NCBI GenBank assembly: GCA_025356395.1
Contig: JANXTA010000062.1
Span: 35,593 to 99,592, forward strand
Origin: Betaproteobacteria bacterium
GTDB taxonomy: Bacteria; Pseudomonadota; Gammaproteobacteria; Burkholderiales; Burkholderiaceae_D
DNA length: 64,000 nucleotides
Direction: 5' to 3'
The position numbers and the translations under genes were made by a program. This document shows, piece by piece, positions 37,626 through 47,285 of this stretch (position 1 is the stretch's first letter; every line of letters starts with the position of its first letter). The notes beneath the pieces were generated by a model. The model searched no databases and was not told where the DNA came from. It worked only from the letters and a program-made list of their open reading frames with translations.

Positions 37626-38609
37626 TCAGGCCGCCGGCAGACCGGGGTGGATGAAGAGGTTCGGGCCGACGCGCGCATAGCCGCGCTCGTCGGTCAACAG
37701 GTCGAGCGCGAGCGTCGCGAGATCGTCGGCCACCGGATCGGCGGCGGCATCGGCTTCGAGGCTGACGAGCTTGAGATAGCTCGAGCACTGGTCGCAGATC
37801 TCGGCCTTGACGACCTCGCGCGTGGCGGCAGCCTTGCCGACCTCGCTGTCGGGATCGGTCGACAGCGTGAGATAGCCGATGCCCGCGGTCGACTCGCAAT
37901 GACTGCACTTGATGCGCACCATGTGCCACTGCGTCGCGCACAGCGAACAGACCAGGAAGCGCAGGCCCTGCTGCATGCCACCGATGCGTCGCAGGCTCGC
38001 GACCGGCAGCGAGCCGCAGCACGGACAGACGCTCGCGACATCGAGCGACTGCACCGCATCACGACCGAGCGCGGCGACGGCCACGACCCAGTACACCTGC
38101 AGGCCGGCCGCGATCCACGGTACGACGTCGGCGGGAATGGTTTCGTAATCGAAGGCCAGCAAGGCGCTCCCGAGTCGATCGAGTTCGTCTTCGCTGGTGG
38201 CCGCCAGAGTGTGACGCGCAGCGACGATCGCAGGTGGCAGGCCGTCTGCATCGGCCGCGCTGCTCGCCGTGAGCACGGCACGCAGCGCCACGACCCACGA
38301 CGCGTCGCGTTCGGCGAGGCCGGCGGGGAGGATCGGCATGTGGTGCGCGTGGCGCATGGACAGCGTCGCGACATCGGGCAATACGCGTGGCGCGAAGGTC
38401 GAGGCGGCCGCGTGCTGCGCGCGCGACAGATGCGCCATGAACCCGAAGAAGGCCTGCTGGCCATCGGCGCGCGCGACGAACGTGTCGTAGCGCCGCGCAC
38501 GTTCGAGAAACAGGGTCGCGGGATCCGCGAGCAGGATCGGATCGGGCGCCGCCGCGTGCAGCGGGATGACCTCGGGTTGGATCAGCGGATCGTTCGCTTC
38601 GTTCGGCAT
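37626..38609 (-). CDS. fdhE: Formate dehydrogenase accessory protein FdhE
   Basis: A 327-residue cytoplasmic protein needed for assembly of respiratory formate dehydrogenases. The C-terminal half has the paired rubredoxin-like cysteine motifs of FdhE: CPCCGSLPVASL, CSLCATQWHMVRIKCSHC, and CDQC. These bind iron. The N-terminal part is helical with conserved PLLL-type patterns weakly visible. ATG 38609 was chosen; the longer frame to 38717 would run through a terminator hairpin and adds an arginine-rich tail. It follows fdnI by 121 bp containing an intrinsic terminator, and is two bases from the GNAT gene. Confidence 0.93.
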   Translation of the reverse strand: MPNEANDPLIQPEVIPLHAAAPDPILLADPATLFLERARRYDTFVARADGQQAFFGFMAHLSRAQHAAASTFAPRVLPDVATLSMRHAHHMPILPAGLAERDASWVVALRAVLTASSAADADGLPPAIVAARHTLAATSEDELDRLGSALLAFDYETIPADVVPWIAAGLQVYWVVAVAALGRDAVQSLDVASVCPCCGSLPVASLRRIGGMQQGLRFLVCSLCATQWHMVRIKCSHCESTAGIGYLTLSTDPDSEVGKAAATREVVKAEICDQCSSYLKLVSLEADAAADPVADDLATLALDLLTDERGYARVGPNLFIHPGLPAA

Positions 38610-38679
38610 GGCAAGCAATTTCGGGGAGAGGCTGATGATAGCGCGGTGGGTCCGTCGAGCCTGTCGGGCTGGCCCGATG

Positions 38680-38702
38680 AAAAACGCCGGCAGTGCCGGC
38701 GT
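38680..38702 (-). terminator. Intrinsic terminator between fdnI and fdhE
   Basis: On the minus strand, ACGCCGGC and GCCGGCGT pair as an 8-bp stem with a 3-base loop. Five T residues follow (complement of A-run 38680-38684). It lies 28 bp after the fdnI stop and 71 bp before fdhE. It should end much of the fdnGHI message while allowing some readthrough to fdhE-selAB-selC. Confidence 0.8.
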
Positions 38703-38730
38703 CTTCCTGTGTGGCACGGCGCTCGGACTG

Positions 38731-39432
38731 TCAGAGCGGACGGTCGTGTTTCGTGTCCGCGACCGTGTGGCGACCGGTCATCTTGCGAAACCACAACGGA
38801 TGATGGTGATGCGCCCATGCGTACGACACCGTGCCGCGCACCATCGCCCGGATCGAACCCTTGACCCAGATGGCCGCGTAGATGTGCACGATGATCGACG
38901 CGATCAGCACGAAGGCCGAGAACGAGTGCAGCAGTACCGCCACGCGATGGACGGGCACCGAAAAGTAGATGCCGAAGATCGAGCGCCAGATCACGATGCC
39001 CGTCAGCAACAGCACGATCATCGCGCCCAGCAATACCCAGAACAGCAGCTTCTGCCCGGGGTTGTACTTGCCGATCGCAGGCATGCGGTCGTCGCGGTTC
39101 ATCACCACGTCGCCGATCTGCTTCATCCACTGCGTATCGCCCTGCCCCCACATGTTGTCGCGCCACAAGCGGAACGCCAGGATCATGAAGCTGATGAACA
39201 TCACGACGCCGACCCACGGATGCAGCACGCGCGCCCACTGCGGGCCGCCGAGGAACAGGACCAACGGGAAGAACGCGGGATGGAAGAACGCCAGGCCGCT
39301 GGTCGCGAGCAGGAAGAACGCGATCACGGTGATCCAGTGATTGGCCCGCTGGTCCGGTGGATAGCGGACGATCACGTGCGGCTCGACGTGTTCCGTGCCG
39401 TGCGCCCGTACGACCGGGGTGTCGGTGGTCAT
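38731..39432 (-). CDS. fdnI: Formate dehydrogenase cytochrome b subunit (gamma)
   Basis: A 233-residue inner-membrane protein with four predicted transmembrane helices (ITVIAFFLLATSGLAFF; HPWVGVVMFISFMILAF; LLFWVLLGAMIVLLLTGIV; VLLHSFSAFVLIASIIVHIY). Haem-ligand histidines appear in RANHWITV, LLHSF and IVHIYAA, as in FdnI/FdoI. It passes electrons from FdnH to menaquinone or ubiquinone. ATG 39432 is annotated; a GTG at 39438 overlapping the fdnH stop has a better-spaced AGGAG and could be the real start. An intrinsic terminator follows the gene. Confidence 0.94.
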   Translation of the reverse strand: MTTDTPVVRAHGTEHVEPHVIVRYPPDQRANHWITVIAFFLLATSGLAFFHPAFFPLVLFLGGPQWARVLHPWVGVVMFISFMILAFRLWRDNMWGQGDTQWMKQIGDVVMNRDDRMPAIGKYNPGQKLLFWVLLGAMIVLLLTGIVIWRSIFGIYFSVPVHRVAVLLHSFSAFVLIASIIVHIYAAIWVKGSIRAMVRGTVSYAWAHHHHPLWFRKMTGRHTVADTKHDRPL

Positions 39433-39434
39433 CG

Positions 39435-40406
39435 TCACAGGGTTCTCCTCGTCGCGTCCGCCGACGCATGGTCGATCCACTCGCGCCGCACCTCGTCGGC
39501 CGGCCCGCTGCCGTCGTCGGGCACCGTCGGATCCATGTCGTCTTCGTCGATCGGCTCTTCCTTCGGGCCCACCGTGATGTAGTGCAGGAAGCCGCCGAGC
39601 GCGATCGCGCCGAGGGCGAAGGTCGCGAGCGGCTTGGTGATGCCCTTCCACACCGACACCAGCGGCGAGATCGAAGGATCGACCGGCAGGTGGACGTTCT
39701 GCGGATTCTTCGCGTCCTTGAGCACGTACATCACGTGCGTGCCGCCGACACCGGCCGGGTTGTACAGGCCAGCGTTCTTGTAGCCGCGCTCGTTCAGGTC
39801 CACCACGCGATCCTCGGCCTGGTCGATCATCGCTTCCTTCGTGCCGAACATGATCGCGCCCGTCGGACAGGTCTTCACGCAGGCCGGCTCGAGCCCGACC
39901 ATCACGCGGTCGGAGCACAGCGTGCACTTGTAGGCCTTGTGATCGGTCTTGGACACGCGCGGCACGTTGAACGGGCAACCGGTTACGCAGTAGCCACAGC
40001 CGATGCAGTTGTCGGAGTTGAAGTCGACGATGCCGTTGGCATACTTGATGATCGCGCCCGGCGAGGGGCACGCCTTGAGGCAGCCCGGCTCCTCGCAATG
40101 CATGCAACCGTCCTTGCGGATGGTCCAGTCGAGCGCGCCCGGGTTGGGGCCGTCCTTCGCCTCGGTCTCGAAGTAGCGCATGACGGTCCACGCGTTGGCT
40201 TCGAGGTCGTGCGGGTTGTCGTACACACCGGTGTTGGTACCCACCGTGTATTCGAGGTCGTTCCATTCGCTGCACGCGGTCTGGCAGGCCTTGCAACCGA
40301 TGCACTTCGAAACGTCGATCAGCTTAGCGACGGCGATCGAATGGTTGCGGGCCTGCGGGGCCGGCGTCGTGGTGGCGGAACGCAGCAGGATGTTCTGATC
40401 GGACAT
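39435..40406 (-). CDS. fdnH: Formate dehydrogenase iron-sulfur subunit (beta)
   Basis: A 323-residue electron-transfer subunit. Four [4Fe-4S] cysteine clusters are visible: [37 protein letters not shown], and CTLCSDRV...CVKTC. A single C-terminal transmembrane helix ([18 protein letters not shown]) anchors it, as in FdnH of formate dehydrogenase-N. It links the catalytic subunit FdnG to the cytochrome b FdnI. It begins four bases after the fdnG stop, and its own stop overlaps or abuts fdnI. Confidence 0.96.
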   Translation of the reverse strand: MSDQNILLRSATTTPAPQARNHSIAVAKLIDVSKCIGCKACQTACSEWNDLEYTVGTNTGVYDNPHDLEANAWTVMRYFETEAKDGPNPGALDWTIRKDGCMHCEEPGCLKACPSPGAIIKYANGIVDFNSDNCIGCGYCVTGCPFNVPRVSKTDHKAYKCTLCSDRVMVGLEPACVKTCPTGAIMFGTKEAMIDQAEDRVVDLNERGYKNAGLYNPAGVGGTHVMYVLKDAKNPQNVHLPVDPSISPLVSVWKGITKPLATFALGAIALGGFLHYITVGPKEEPIDEDDMDPTVPDDGSGPADEVRREWIDHASADATRRTL

Positions 40407-40410
40407 GGGG

Positions 40411-43400
40411 TCAGGCCTTCTCGATGTCGACCAAGAACGCCTTGTACTCCGGCGTGTTGGTATTGGCGTCGCCCACGAACGGCGTGAGCGTGTTGACGAT
40501 GTAGCCCGGCTTGGTCAGTCCCTTGAACCCCCAGTGGTTGGGCAGCCCCACGGTGTGCACGGTCTTGCCGTTGCAGGTCAGCACGCTGATCCGCTTGGTC
40601 ACCACCGCCACGGCCTTGATGAAGCCGCGGTTGGAGCGGACCTTGACCATGTCGCCGAGCGCGATGCCCTTCTCCTTGGCCAGCACGTCGCTGATCTCCA
40701 CGAACTGCTGCGGCTGCAGCATCGCCGAACTCTTGGTGCGCTTGGTCCAGTAGTGGAAGTGCTCGGTCAGCCGGTAGCTGGTCGCCACGTACGGAAACTC
40801 TTCCGGCTTGCCGAACTGCGCCAGGTCGCCCTTGAAGATCCGCGCTGCGGGGTTGTAGACCGCCTTGGCGTTGTCGGGGTTGAGCAGGTTGACCTTGAGC
40901 GGCGACTCCATCGGCTCGTAGTGCTCGGGGAACGGTCCTTCGTTCAAGGCCCCGACCGCGAAGAAGCGCGCCACGCCTTCGGGATTCATGATGAACGGGC
41001 CCACGCCGTCGTCCGGCTTGTTGGTCACCACATAGTCGGGGACGTCGTTGCTGACGTACTTGTCACCGGTCCACTTGAGGATCGCGCGCTTCGCGTCCCA
41101 CGGCTTGCCGCTCGGGTCCGCGCTCGCCCGGTTGTAGATGATGCGGCGATTCGCCGGCCACGCCCACGCCCAGTTCGGCGTGTTGCCGAGACCGGAGTCG
41201 GTGTTGTCGCGCCTGGCCATCTGGTTGCCGGCCTGGGTCCACGAGCCGCTGAAGATCCAGCAGCCCGACGAGGTGCTGCCATCGTCGCGCAGCAGGCCGA
41301 AGCCGGGCAGCTGTTCGCCGGCCTTGGCAAGCGTCTTGGTCGCGTCGTTCGGATCGACGAGGTCGGTGATCGCCTTGCCGTTAACGACCTTGGCGATCTC
41401 TTCCGGCGTGGGCGCCGCCGCATCGCGATACGGCCACGACAGGTTGAGAATCGGGTCCGGGAACGCGCCGCCGTCCTTCTGGTACATCGCCCTCAGGCGC
41501 GTGAACAGACCCCCGATGATCTCCGTGTCGGGCAGCGCCTGGCCGGGCGGCTCCGCGCCCTTCCAGTGCCACTGCAACACGCGGCTGGAACTGACGAGCG
41601 AGCCGTCCTCCTCGGCGAAGCAACTCGACGGCAGGCGGAAGACCGTGGTCTGGATACTGGCCGTGTCGACTTCGTTGAAGTGCTCGTGGTTCTTCCAGAA
41701 TTCGGCGGTCTCGGTCGCCAGCGGATCGATGGTGACGAGGAACTTCAGCTTGGCCAGCGATTCACCGATCTTCTTCTTGTTCGGGAACGAAGCCAGCGGG
41801 TTGAAGCCCTGCGCGAAGTAGCCGTTGATGCGACCGTTGTGCATGTCCTCGAAGACCTGCAGCACGTCGTGCAGCTTGTCGAGCTTGGGCAGGTAGTCGA
41901 AGGCCCAGTTGTTGTCCTTGGTGGCGGCCGCGCCGTACCAGCACTTCATCAGGCTGACGTGGAACTTGCCGTAGTTCTGCCAGTAGCTGGTCTGCTTCGG
42001 GCGGACCGGCTTCAGCGCGCGCTTGGCGATGAAGGCGTCGTAGTCGGTCTCCTTCTCGCCGGGCAACGTCATGTAGCCCGGCAGCGTGTTCGACAGCAGG
42101 CCGAGGTCGGTCAGGCCCTGGATGTTCGAGTGACCGCGCAGCGCGTTCATGCCGCCGCCCGAGATGCCGATATTACCCAGCAGCAGTTGCACCATCGCGC
42201 CGGTGCGAATCATCTGCGTGCCCTGGCTGTGTTGCGTCCAGCCGAGCGCGTACATGATCGTCATCGCGCGACCGGCACGGCCGGTGCTGCCGATGTACTC
42301 GCACACCTTGAGGAACTTGTCCTTCGGCGTGCCGCAGATCGTCTCCACCATCTCTGGCGTGTAGCGCGTGTAATGCGCCTTCATCAGGTTGAAGACGCAA
42401 CGCGGGTTCTCGAGCGTGGGATCGACCACCGCGAAGCCGTCGTCGCCCATCTTGTAGTTCCACGACGTCTTGTCGTAGGCGCGCTTGTCGGCGTTGTAGC
42501 CGGAGAAGATGCCGTCCTTGAATTCGTAGTCGTCGCGGACCACGAACGTCATGTCCGTGTACGCCTTGATGTACTCCTCGTGGTACTGCTTGGTGCTAAT
42601 CAGGTAGTTGATCACGCCGCCGAGGAACGCGATGTCGCTACCCGCGCGGATCGGCGCGTAGTAGTCAGCCATCGCGGCCGAACGCGTGAAGCGCGGGTCC
42701 ACCACAACCAAGCGCGCCTTGTTGTGCGCCTTGGCTTCGGTCACCCACTTGAAGCCGCACGGGTGGGCTTCGGCGGCATTGCCACCCATGATCAAGACAA
42801 CATCCGCGTTCTTGATGTCAACCCAGTGGTTGGTCATCGAACCACGGCCAAACGTCGGAGCAAGACTTGCTACCGTCGGGCCGTGTCAGACACGCGCTTG
42901 ATTGTCGAAATTAAGCAGTCCGAGCGCCCGGAACAGTTGATGCGTGACGAACGCGGTCTCGTTGGACGAGGCCGAGGCGCACAGCATGCCCACGGTCGGC
43001 CAGCGATTGACGGTCACGCCGTCCTTGTTCTTCGCCTCGAAGTTGGCGTCGCGGTCGGCCTTCATCAGCTTCGTGATGCGGTCGAACGTCTCGTCCCAGC
43101 TGATGCGCTTCCACTCGTCGGTGCCGGGCTCGCGCACTTCCGGATACTTGAGGCGCTCCGGGCTGTGGACGAACTCAAGCAGGCCGGCGCCCTTCGGGCA
43201 CAGCGTGCCGCGATTGACCGGGTGATCGGCATCGCCCTCGATGTGAATGATCGCCGACTTGGCGTTCTTCGCCCGATCGCCGAGGCCGTACATGATGATT
43301 CCGCAACCGACCGAGCAGTACGGACACGTGTTGCGCGTCTCCGTCGTTCGCGCGAGCTTGAACACCCGCGCCTGCTCGGCCGCGAACGCGGTCGAGTACC

Positions 43401-43479
43401 CCATTGCCGCAAGCCCCGATGCGCCAATCCCCGCTGCACTGATGCGGAAAAATTGTCGCCGGGAGACTTTCATCTCCAT
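40411..43479 (-). CDS. fdnG: Formate dehydrogenase major subunit, selenocysteine-containing, molybdopterin
   Basis: A 1,022-residue catalytic subunit translated through an in-frame UGA at 42888-42886, which encodes selenocysteine at residue 198. The context NQARV-U-HGPTV is the same as in known FdnG. The twin-arginine leader is [12 protein letters not shown]. The [4Fe-4S] cysteines are C52, C55, C59 (CPYCSVGC) and C94 (TLCPKG). Mo-bis-MGD-binding segments continue through the remainder, with [13 protein letters not shown] just after the Sec site. It oxidises formate to CO2 in the periplasm, passing electrons to FdnH. The start ATG 43479 has AAAGG upstream. A SECIS hairpin follows the UGA. The length is normal for the family. 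Confidence 0.97.
42843..42888 (-). promoter_or_regulatory. Sec UGA codon with bacterial SECIS hairpin in fdnG
   Basis: UGA (42888-42886) is directly followed by CACGGCC, which pairs with GGCCGUG at 42849-42843. Inside, CGaCGG pairs with CCGaCG around one A-A mismatch. Then comes a bulged U, a stem AGCA(A)/(U)UGCU, and an apical loop containing GU. This is the arrangement of the E. coli fdnG/fdhF SECIS read by the SelB C-terminal domain, including the bulged U and GU loop. Confidence 0.95.
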
Positions 43480-43666
43480 GACACTACCTTTCTGGTTCGG
43501 TGGCCACAGCACCTGCGGCCTTGTCTGGATGCCTGCGGATGCTCGCATCCCGCAGTGCATCGTTCAACCGGTATTTCTACTGCCACTCGATAGACCAGCG
43601 CTATTCCGCTCAGCCGGAGATACTAGAACAACCGTCGAATCCACCCGCAGTCACTGTCGACGACAG

Positions 43667-44737
43667 TCAATCGACCAGGACCCGCGGACGGGATGCATCC
43701 CCAGGGGCGAAGTGTCCGATCACCGCCGCCTCGCCGAAGCCTGCTCCTTCGAACCGCGCGAGCACGTCGTCGACTGCTTCGGGGGCCACCGCGACCAGCA
43801 GGCCTCCGCTGGTCTGCGGGTCGCTCAGCAGCAGACGCTCGACGGTGTCGTGTCGTTCCGCGATGACCACGTCGTCGCCGTAGCTGGTGAGGTTGCGATG
43901 CGAGGCGCCGGTCACGTTGCCGTCCAGCGCGAAGCGGCGCGCATTGCGCAAGAAGGGAATGCGCCCGAGAGCCAGCGACGCGTCGAGCTTCGCGCCGCGG
44001 CACATCTCGAGCAGGTGGCCGATCAGCCCGAACCCGGTGACGTCGGTCAGCGCATGCACGCCCCCGACCGTCGACAGCGCGCTGCCCACGACGTTGAGCT
44101 GCGTGGTGGCGTCGATCAGGTCGCGGTAGTCGGCGGCGGCGAGGCCGGCCTTCTTGAGCCGCGCCGAGTAGATGCCCACGCCCAGTGGCTTGCCGAGCAC
44201 GATCGCATCGCCCGCGCGCGCGCCGCGATTGCTGAGCACAGCGTCCGGCCTGGCGATGCCGATCGCGACGAGGCCGTAGATCGGCTCGACCGAGTCGATG
44301 GTGTGGCCGCCGGCGATCGGGATGCCGGCCGCGGCACAGACCGCCTGACCGCCTTCGAGGATGCGGGCGATGGTCGCGGCGGACAACACGCTGATCGGCA
44401 TGCCGACCAGGGCCAGCGCGAACAGCGGCTTCGCGCCCATCGCGTAGATGTCCGACAGCGCGTTGGTCGCGGCGATGCGGCCGAAGTCGTAGGGATCGTC
44501 GACGATCGGCATGAAGAAGTCGGTGGTCGCGACGATCGCATGCGTGTCGTCGAGCTTCCACACGGCCGCGTCGTCGCTGGTCTCGATGCCGACCAGCAGC
44601 TGCTCGGGGATCGGCAACGGCGAACTGCCGCGCGCGCGGGCGAGCAGGTCGGAGAGGACGGCAGGTGCGATCTTGCAGCCGCAGCCACCGCCGTGCGAGA
44701 GGCTGGTAAGACGGGGCTCTAGGGTGTCTTGGTCCAT
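43667..44737 (-). CDS. selD: Selenophosphate synthetase SelD (selenide, water dikinase), cysteine form
   Basis: A 356-residue ATP-dependent enzyme making selenophosphate from selenide. The N-terminal catalytic loop LTSLSHGGGCGCKIAP carries cysteine at the site that is selenocysteine in some homologues. Then follow VGIETSDDAAVWKL, ATTDFFMPIVDDPYDFGRIAATNALSDIYAMG, and TDVTGFGLIGHLLEM. The supply goes to SelA (and to tRNA selenouridine synthase if present). ATG 44737 fits the family start. An earlier ATG at 44791 overlaps the upstream permease stop as ATGA and would add 18 residues. It is directly downstream of the predicted selenate transporter and upstream of fdnG. Confidence 0.96.
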   Translation of the reverse strand: MDQDTLEPRLTSLSHGGGCGCKIAPAVLSDLLARARGSSPLPIPEQLLVGIETSDDAAVWKLDDTHAIVATTDFFMPIVDDPYDFGRIAATNALSDIYAMGAKPLFALALVGMPISVLSAATIARILEGGQAVCAAAGIPIAGGHTIDSVEPIYGLVAIGIARPDAVLSNRGARAGDAIVLGKPLGVGIYSARLKKAGLAAADYRDLIDATTQLNVVGSALSTVGGVHALTDVTGFGLIGHLLEMCRGAKLDASLALGRIPFLRNARRFALDGNVTGASHRNLTSYGDDVVIAERHDTVERLLLSDPQTSGGLLVAVAPEAVDDVLARFEGAGFGEAAVIGHFAPGDASRPRVLVD

Positions 44738-44787
44738 GTGTTCACTTTTTCCGTAAGGCTCCTTCCCCTTGGGGAGGGCGTATTCAA

Positions 44788-45591
44788 TCATCGCGTCAGC
44801 GCTCGACGCAGCAGCGCACTCAAGCCATCCACCACCGCGACCAGCGCAACGATGGCGATCACGATCGTCGCCACGCGCTGCATCTGGAACAGGCTGAGAT
44901 GGAACATCAGCATCTGCCCCAGGCCACCGGCACCGACCACGCCGAGGATCGCCGCCGCGCGCATGTTGTTCTCCCAACGGTACAACGCGTACGACAGGAA
45001 CTGCGGCAGCGCCTGCGGCAACGTCGCGTAGGCGAACACGGTCGATCGACCGACCCCCGCGGCGCGCAACGCGTCGGCCGGACCCGGAGGCAGGTTCTCG
45101 ATCGTCTCGGCGAACAGCCGTCCGAGCACGCCGGTGGTGTGCAGCGCCAGCGCCATCGTCCCCGAGAACGGCCCGAGGCCTGCGACGATCACGAACAGCG
45201 CGGCCCACACGAGTTCGGGGATCGCACGCAGCACCGCGAGCAACGGCCGCGAGAGACGGCGCGCGATCGAGGCCGCCGCGCCGCCGTGCATCGATGCCGG
45301 CAGCGACAGCAACAGCCCGAACACCGCCGCGAGCAAGGTACCAACGGCCGACATCGCGATCGTCTCCAGCGTCGCGATGCCGAGCTTGCGGAGGAACGCC
45401 GGCCGCATTTCGGGCGGCATGAAGCCCTGCACGAAGTCGAGCGCCAGGCTCGCGGTCTCGGACGCGAACAGCGGCGCCAGCGTGATGTGCAACGACACGA
45501 ACGAGGCGACGACCAGCGCGATCGCCGCGCCCCCGAAGATCACGCCGCCGAGACGGATCCCCGGCACGATCGCGAGTCGCGCGCCCGTCAT
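44788..45591 (-). CDS. ABC transporter permease (PhnE-like), putative selenate uptake, second permease
   Basis: A 267-residue inner-membrane protein with about six helices. The binding-protein-dependent transport signature is RAAGVGRSTVFAYATLPQALPQFLSYALYRWENNMRAAAILG, the EAA-like loop contacting the ATPase. It resembles PhnE of phosphonate/phosphite systems. Position in a binding protein-ATPase-permease-permease set ending at selD makes selenium oxyanion transport likely (inference from context). It overlaps the first permease by four bases, and selD follows. Confidence 0.85.
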   Translation of the reverse strand: MTGARLAIVPGIRLGGVIFGGAAIALVVASFVSLHITLAPLFASETASLALDFVQGFMPPEMRPAFLRKLGIATLETIAMSAVGTLLAAVFGLLLSLPASMHGGAAASIARRLSRPLLAVLRAIPELVWAALFVIVAGLGPFSGTMALALHTTGVLGRLFAETIENLPPGPADALRAAGVGRSTVFAYATLPQALPQFLSYALYRWENNMRAAAILGVVGAGGLGQMLMFHLSLFQMQRVATIVIAIVALVAVVDGLSALLRRALTR

Positions 45592-46421
45592 GCGAGCCGC
45601 TCCCGCAGCAGGCGACTGACCCGGTCCGCCGCCAGCACCAGCACGACGAACACCGCGAGCAGCGTCGCGGTCTCGCCGCCCTCGAACATCTTCATCGACG
45701 TGTCGATCTGCTGGCCCAGCCCGCCGGCTCCGACGAATCCCATCATCACACTGCCGCGCACCGCGCACTCCCAGCGATAGACGCCATAGCTGAGCAGCTC
45801 GTGCGCGCTCTGCGGGATCGCGCCGAACACCAGCGCCTGCGTCCGCGATGCGCCGTTCGCGAGTAACGCGCGGGTCGGCGACTCGTCGCCGGACTCGAGG
45901 ATCTCGGCGAAGACCTTCGCGAGCATGCCGGCATACGACAGCCCGATCGCGAGCACGCCCGCGGTCGGCCCGAGCCCGAACAGCCGCACGAAGAACAAAG
46001 CGAACACCAGCTCGGGCACCGAGCGCAGCAGCACCATGGCCCAGCGCATGCCGACCCGCACCGCGACCGGCCCGCGCGCCATCGGCTTGCCGATGGCCGA
46101 GACCGACACGAGACGGGTCATCACGCAGGTCGCGGGGATCGCGAGGACCAGCGCGATCGCCATGCCGGCGGTCGCGATCGCAAGGGTCTGCCAGGTCGCG
46201 ATCGCCGCGGTCTCGAGGAAGGCGAGCGAGGTCGCGGGCGGCAAGAAGTTGGCGAGGAACTGTCGCGCGGCCTTCAGGCTGTCGGCCTCGAACAGCGACC
46301 ACGGCCTGAACTCGGCCGCGTGCATCAGTGGCAGGACGATCGCGACGCCGACGATCAGCAGCGCGATGCGACCGCGCCAGGCGGGATCGCGATACGGGGT
46401 GGCCAGCGCATCTGCCGACAC
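45588..46421 (-). CDS. ABC transporter permease (PhnE-like), putative selenate uptake, first permease
   Basis: A 277-residue membrane protein homologous to the following permease. It shares the loop LANGASRTQALVFGAIPQSAHELLSYGVYRWECAVRGSVMMG and has about six helices. GTG 46421 is the likely start, two bases after the ATPase stop; an in-frame TTG at 46427 would overlap it. Two different permeases imply a heterodimeric channel. The substrate is predicted from neighbours only. Confidence 0.83.
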   Translation of the reverse strand: MSADALATPYRDPAWRGRIALLIVGVAIVLPLMHAAEFRPWSLFEADSLKAARQFLANFLPPATSLAFLETAAIATWQTLAIATAGMAIALVLAIPATCVMTRLVSVSAIGKPMARGPVAVRVGMRWAMVLLRSVPELVFALFFVRLFGLGPTAGVLAIGLSYAGMLAKVFAEILESGDESPTRALLANGASRTQALVFGAIPQSAHELLSYGVYRWECAVRGSVMMGFVGAGGLGQQIDTSMKMFEGGETATLLAVFVVLVLAADRVSRLLRERLA

Positions 46422-46423
46422 CG

Positions 46424-47263
46424 TCAACCGATCCGCGTGGGAATGAAGATACCGTCCTCGACGAAGCCCGGCGCCGCGGTCGAGCTTTCGCCGTCGTGCA
46501 CGGGGGCGGCATCGACGCGCAAGCCATACAGATGCGCCTGAAGGTCGTCGTCGACTTCGCGCGATGCGCGGTCGAAGACCACCCGGCCCTTCGCGAGGCC
46601 GACCAGCCGCGGGAAGCAGCGCACGGCCAGGTCGACCTGGTGCAGGCTCGCGATCAGCGTGACGCGGCGCACGGTCGCGCCGTCGACCAGCACACGCAGT
46701 GACTGCTCGGCCAGTGCCGGATCGAGTGCCGACAGCGGCTCGTCCACGTACCAGCGACGCGCATCCGAGACCAGCAGCCGCGCCAGCGATACGCGCTGGC
46801 GTTCGCCACCCGACAGCCGATCGACGCGCTGCCACAGCTTGTCTTCGAGATCCATTGTCGCGAGCGCATCGAAGGCGAGATCGGCGCGCTTCGGATAGAT
46901 CAGCGAGGCGAGGCTCTGCATCAAGCCTTGCTGCGGCAGGCGCCCCGCAAGCACGCTGGTGACGACGCGTTGACGCGACGGCAGCGGCGGCACCTGCGGC
47001 GCGACGAAGAGGGACTTGCGCAGTGCGTGCCGGGCCCGAGTCGACAGTGTCCACGGGTCGATGTCGTCGATCAGGACCCGGCCGGCAGCGGGATGCAGTT
47101 GTAGGCTGCAGATCGTCAGCAACGTGGTCTTGCCCGCGCCCGACGGGCCGATCAGCGCGAGCTGTTCGCCGTCGTGGACGACCAGGTCGACGTCCTCGAT
47201 CGCATGCGTGCCGGTCGGAGCCGCAGGATGGGTCGCAGCCACGCCTTCGAGCACGAGGCTCAT
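46424..47263 (-). CDS. ABC transporter ATP-binding protein (PhnC-like), putative selenate uptake
   Basis: A 279-residue ATPase. Walker A is GPSGAGKTTL, the ABC signature is LSGGERQRVSLARLL, and Walker B/D-loop is WYVDEPLSALDP. The H-loop histidine is in IASLHQVDLA. It belongs to the PhnC group of phosphonate-type importers. A C-terminal extension of about 30 residues after the core is unusual. It is flanked by the binding protein (22 bp upstream) and the permeases, in one transcript. Confidence 0.85.
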   Translation of the reverse strand: MSLVLEGVAATHPAAPTGTHAIEDVDLVVHDGEQLALIGPSGAGKTTLLTICSLQLHPAAGRVLIDDIDPWTLSTRARHALRKSLFVAPQVPPLPSRQRVVTSVLAGRLPQQGLMQSLASLIYPKRADLAFDALATMDLEDKLWQRVDRLSGGERQRVSLARLLVSDARRWYVDEPLSALDPALAEQSLRVLVDGATVRRVTLIASLHQVDLAVRCFPRLVGLAKGRVVFDRASREVDDDLQAHLYGLRVDAAPVHDGESSTAAPGFVEDGIFIPTRIG

Positions 47264-47285
47264 CGAAATCGAACGAGGGAGGCGG

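Noticed and set aside
42838..42888. fdnG as two genes or a frameshifted pseudogene
   Set aside because: The interruption is an in-frame TGA with a SECIS hairpin in the conserved Sec position, and selABCD are present, so it is decoded as selenocysteine.
40405..43593. 1,062-codon open frame on the plus strand
   Set aside because: Antisense to fdnG, valine/arginine/histidine-rich low-complexity translation without motifs; fdnG is certain.
43653..43667. Small palindrome ACTGTCGACGACAGT at the selD stop
   Set aside because: Only a 6-bp stem with no T-run; not convincing as a terminator or operator.
43877..44722. Antisense frames over selD
   Set aside because: Arginine-rich translations without family features; selD motifs are complete on the other strand.
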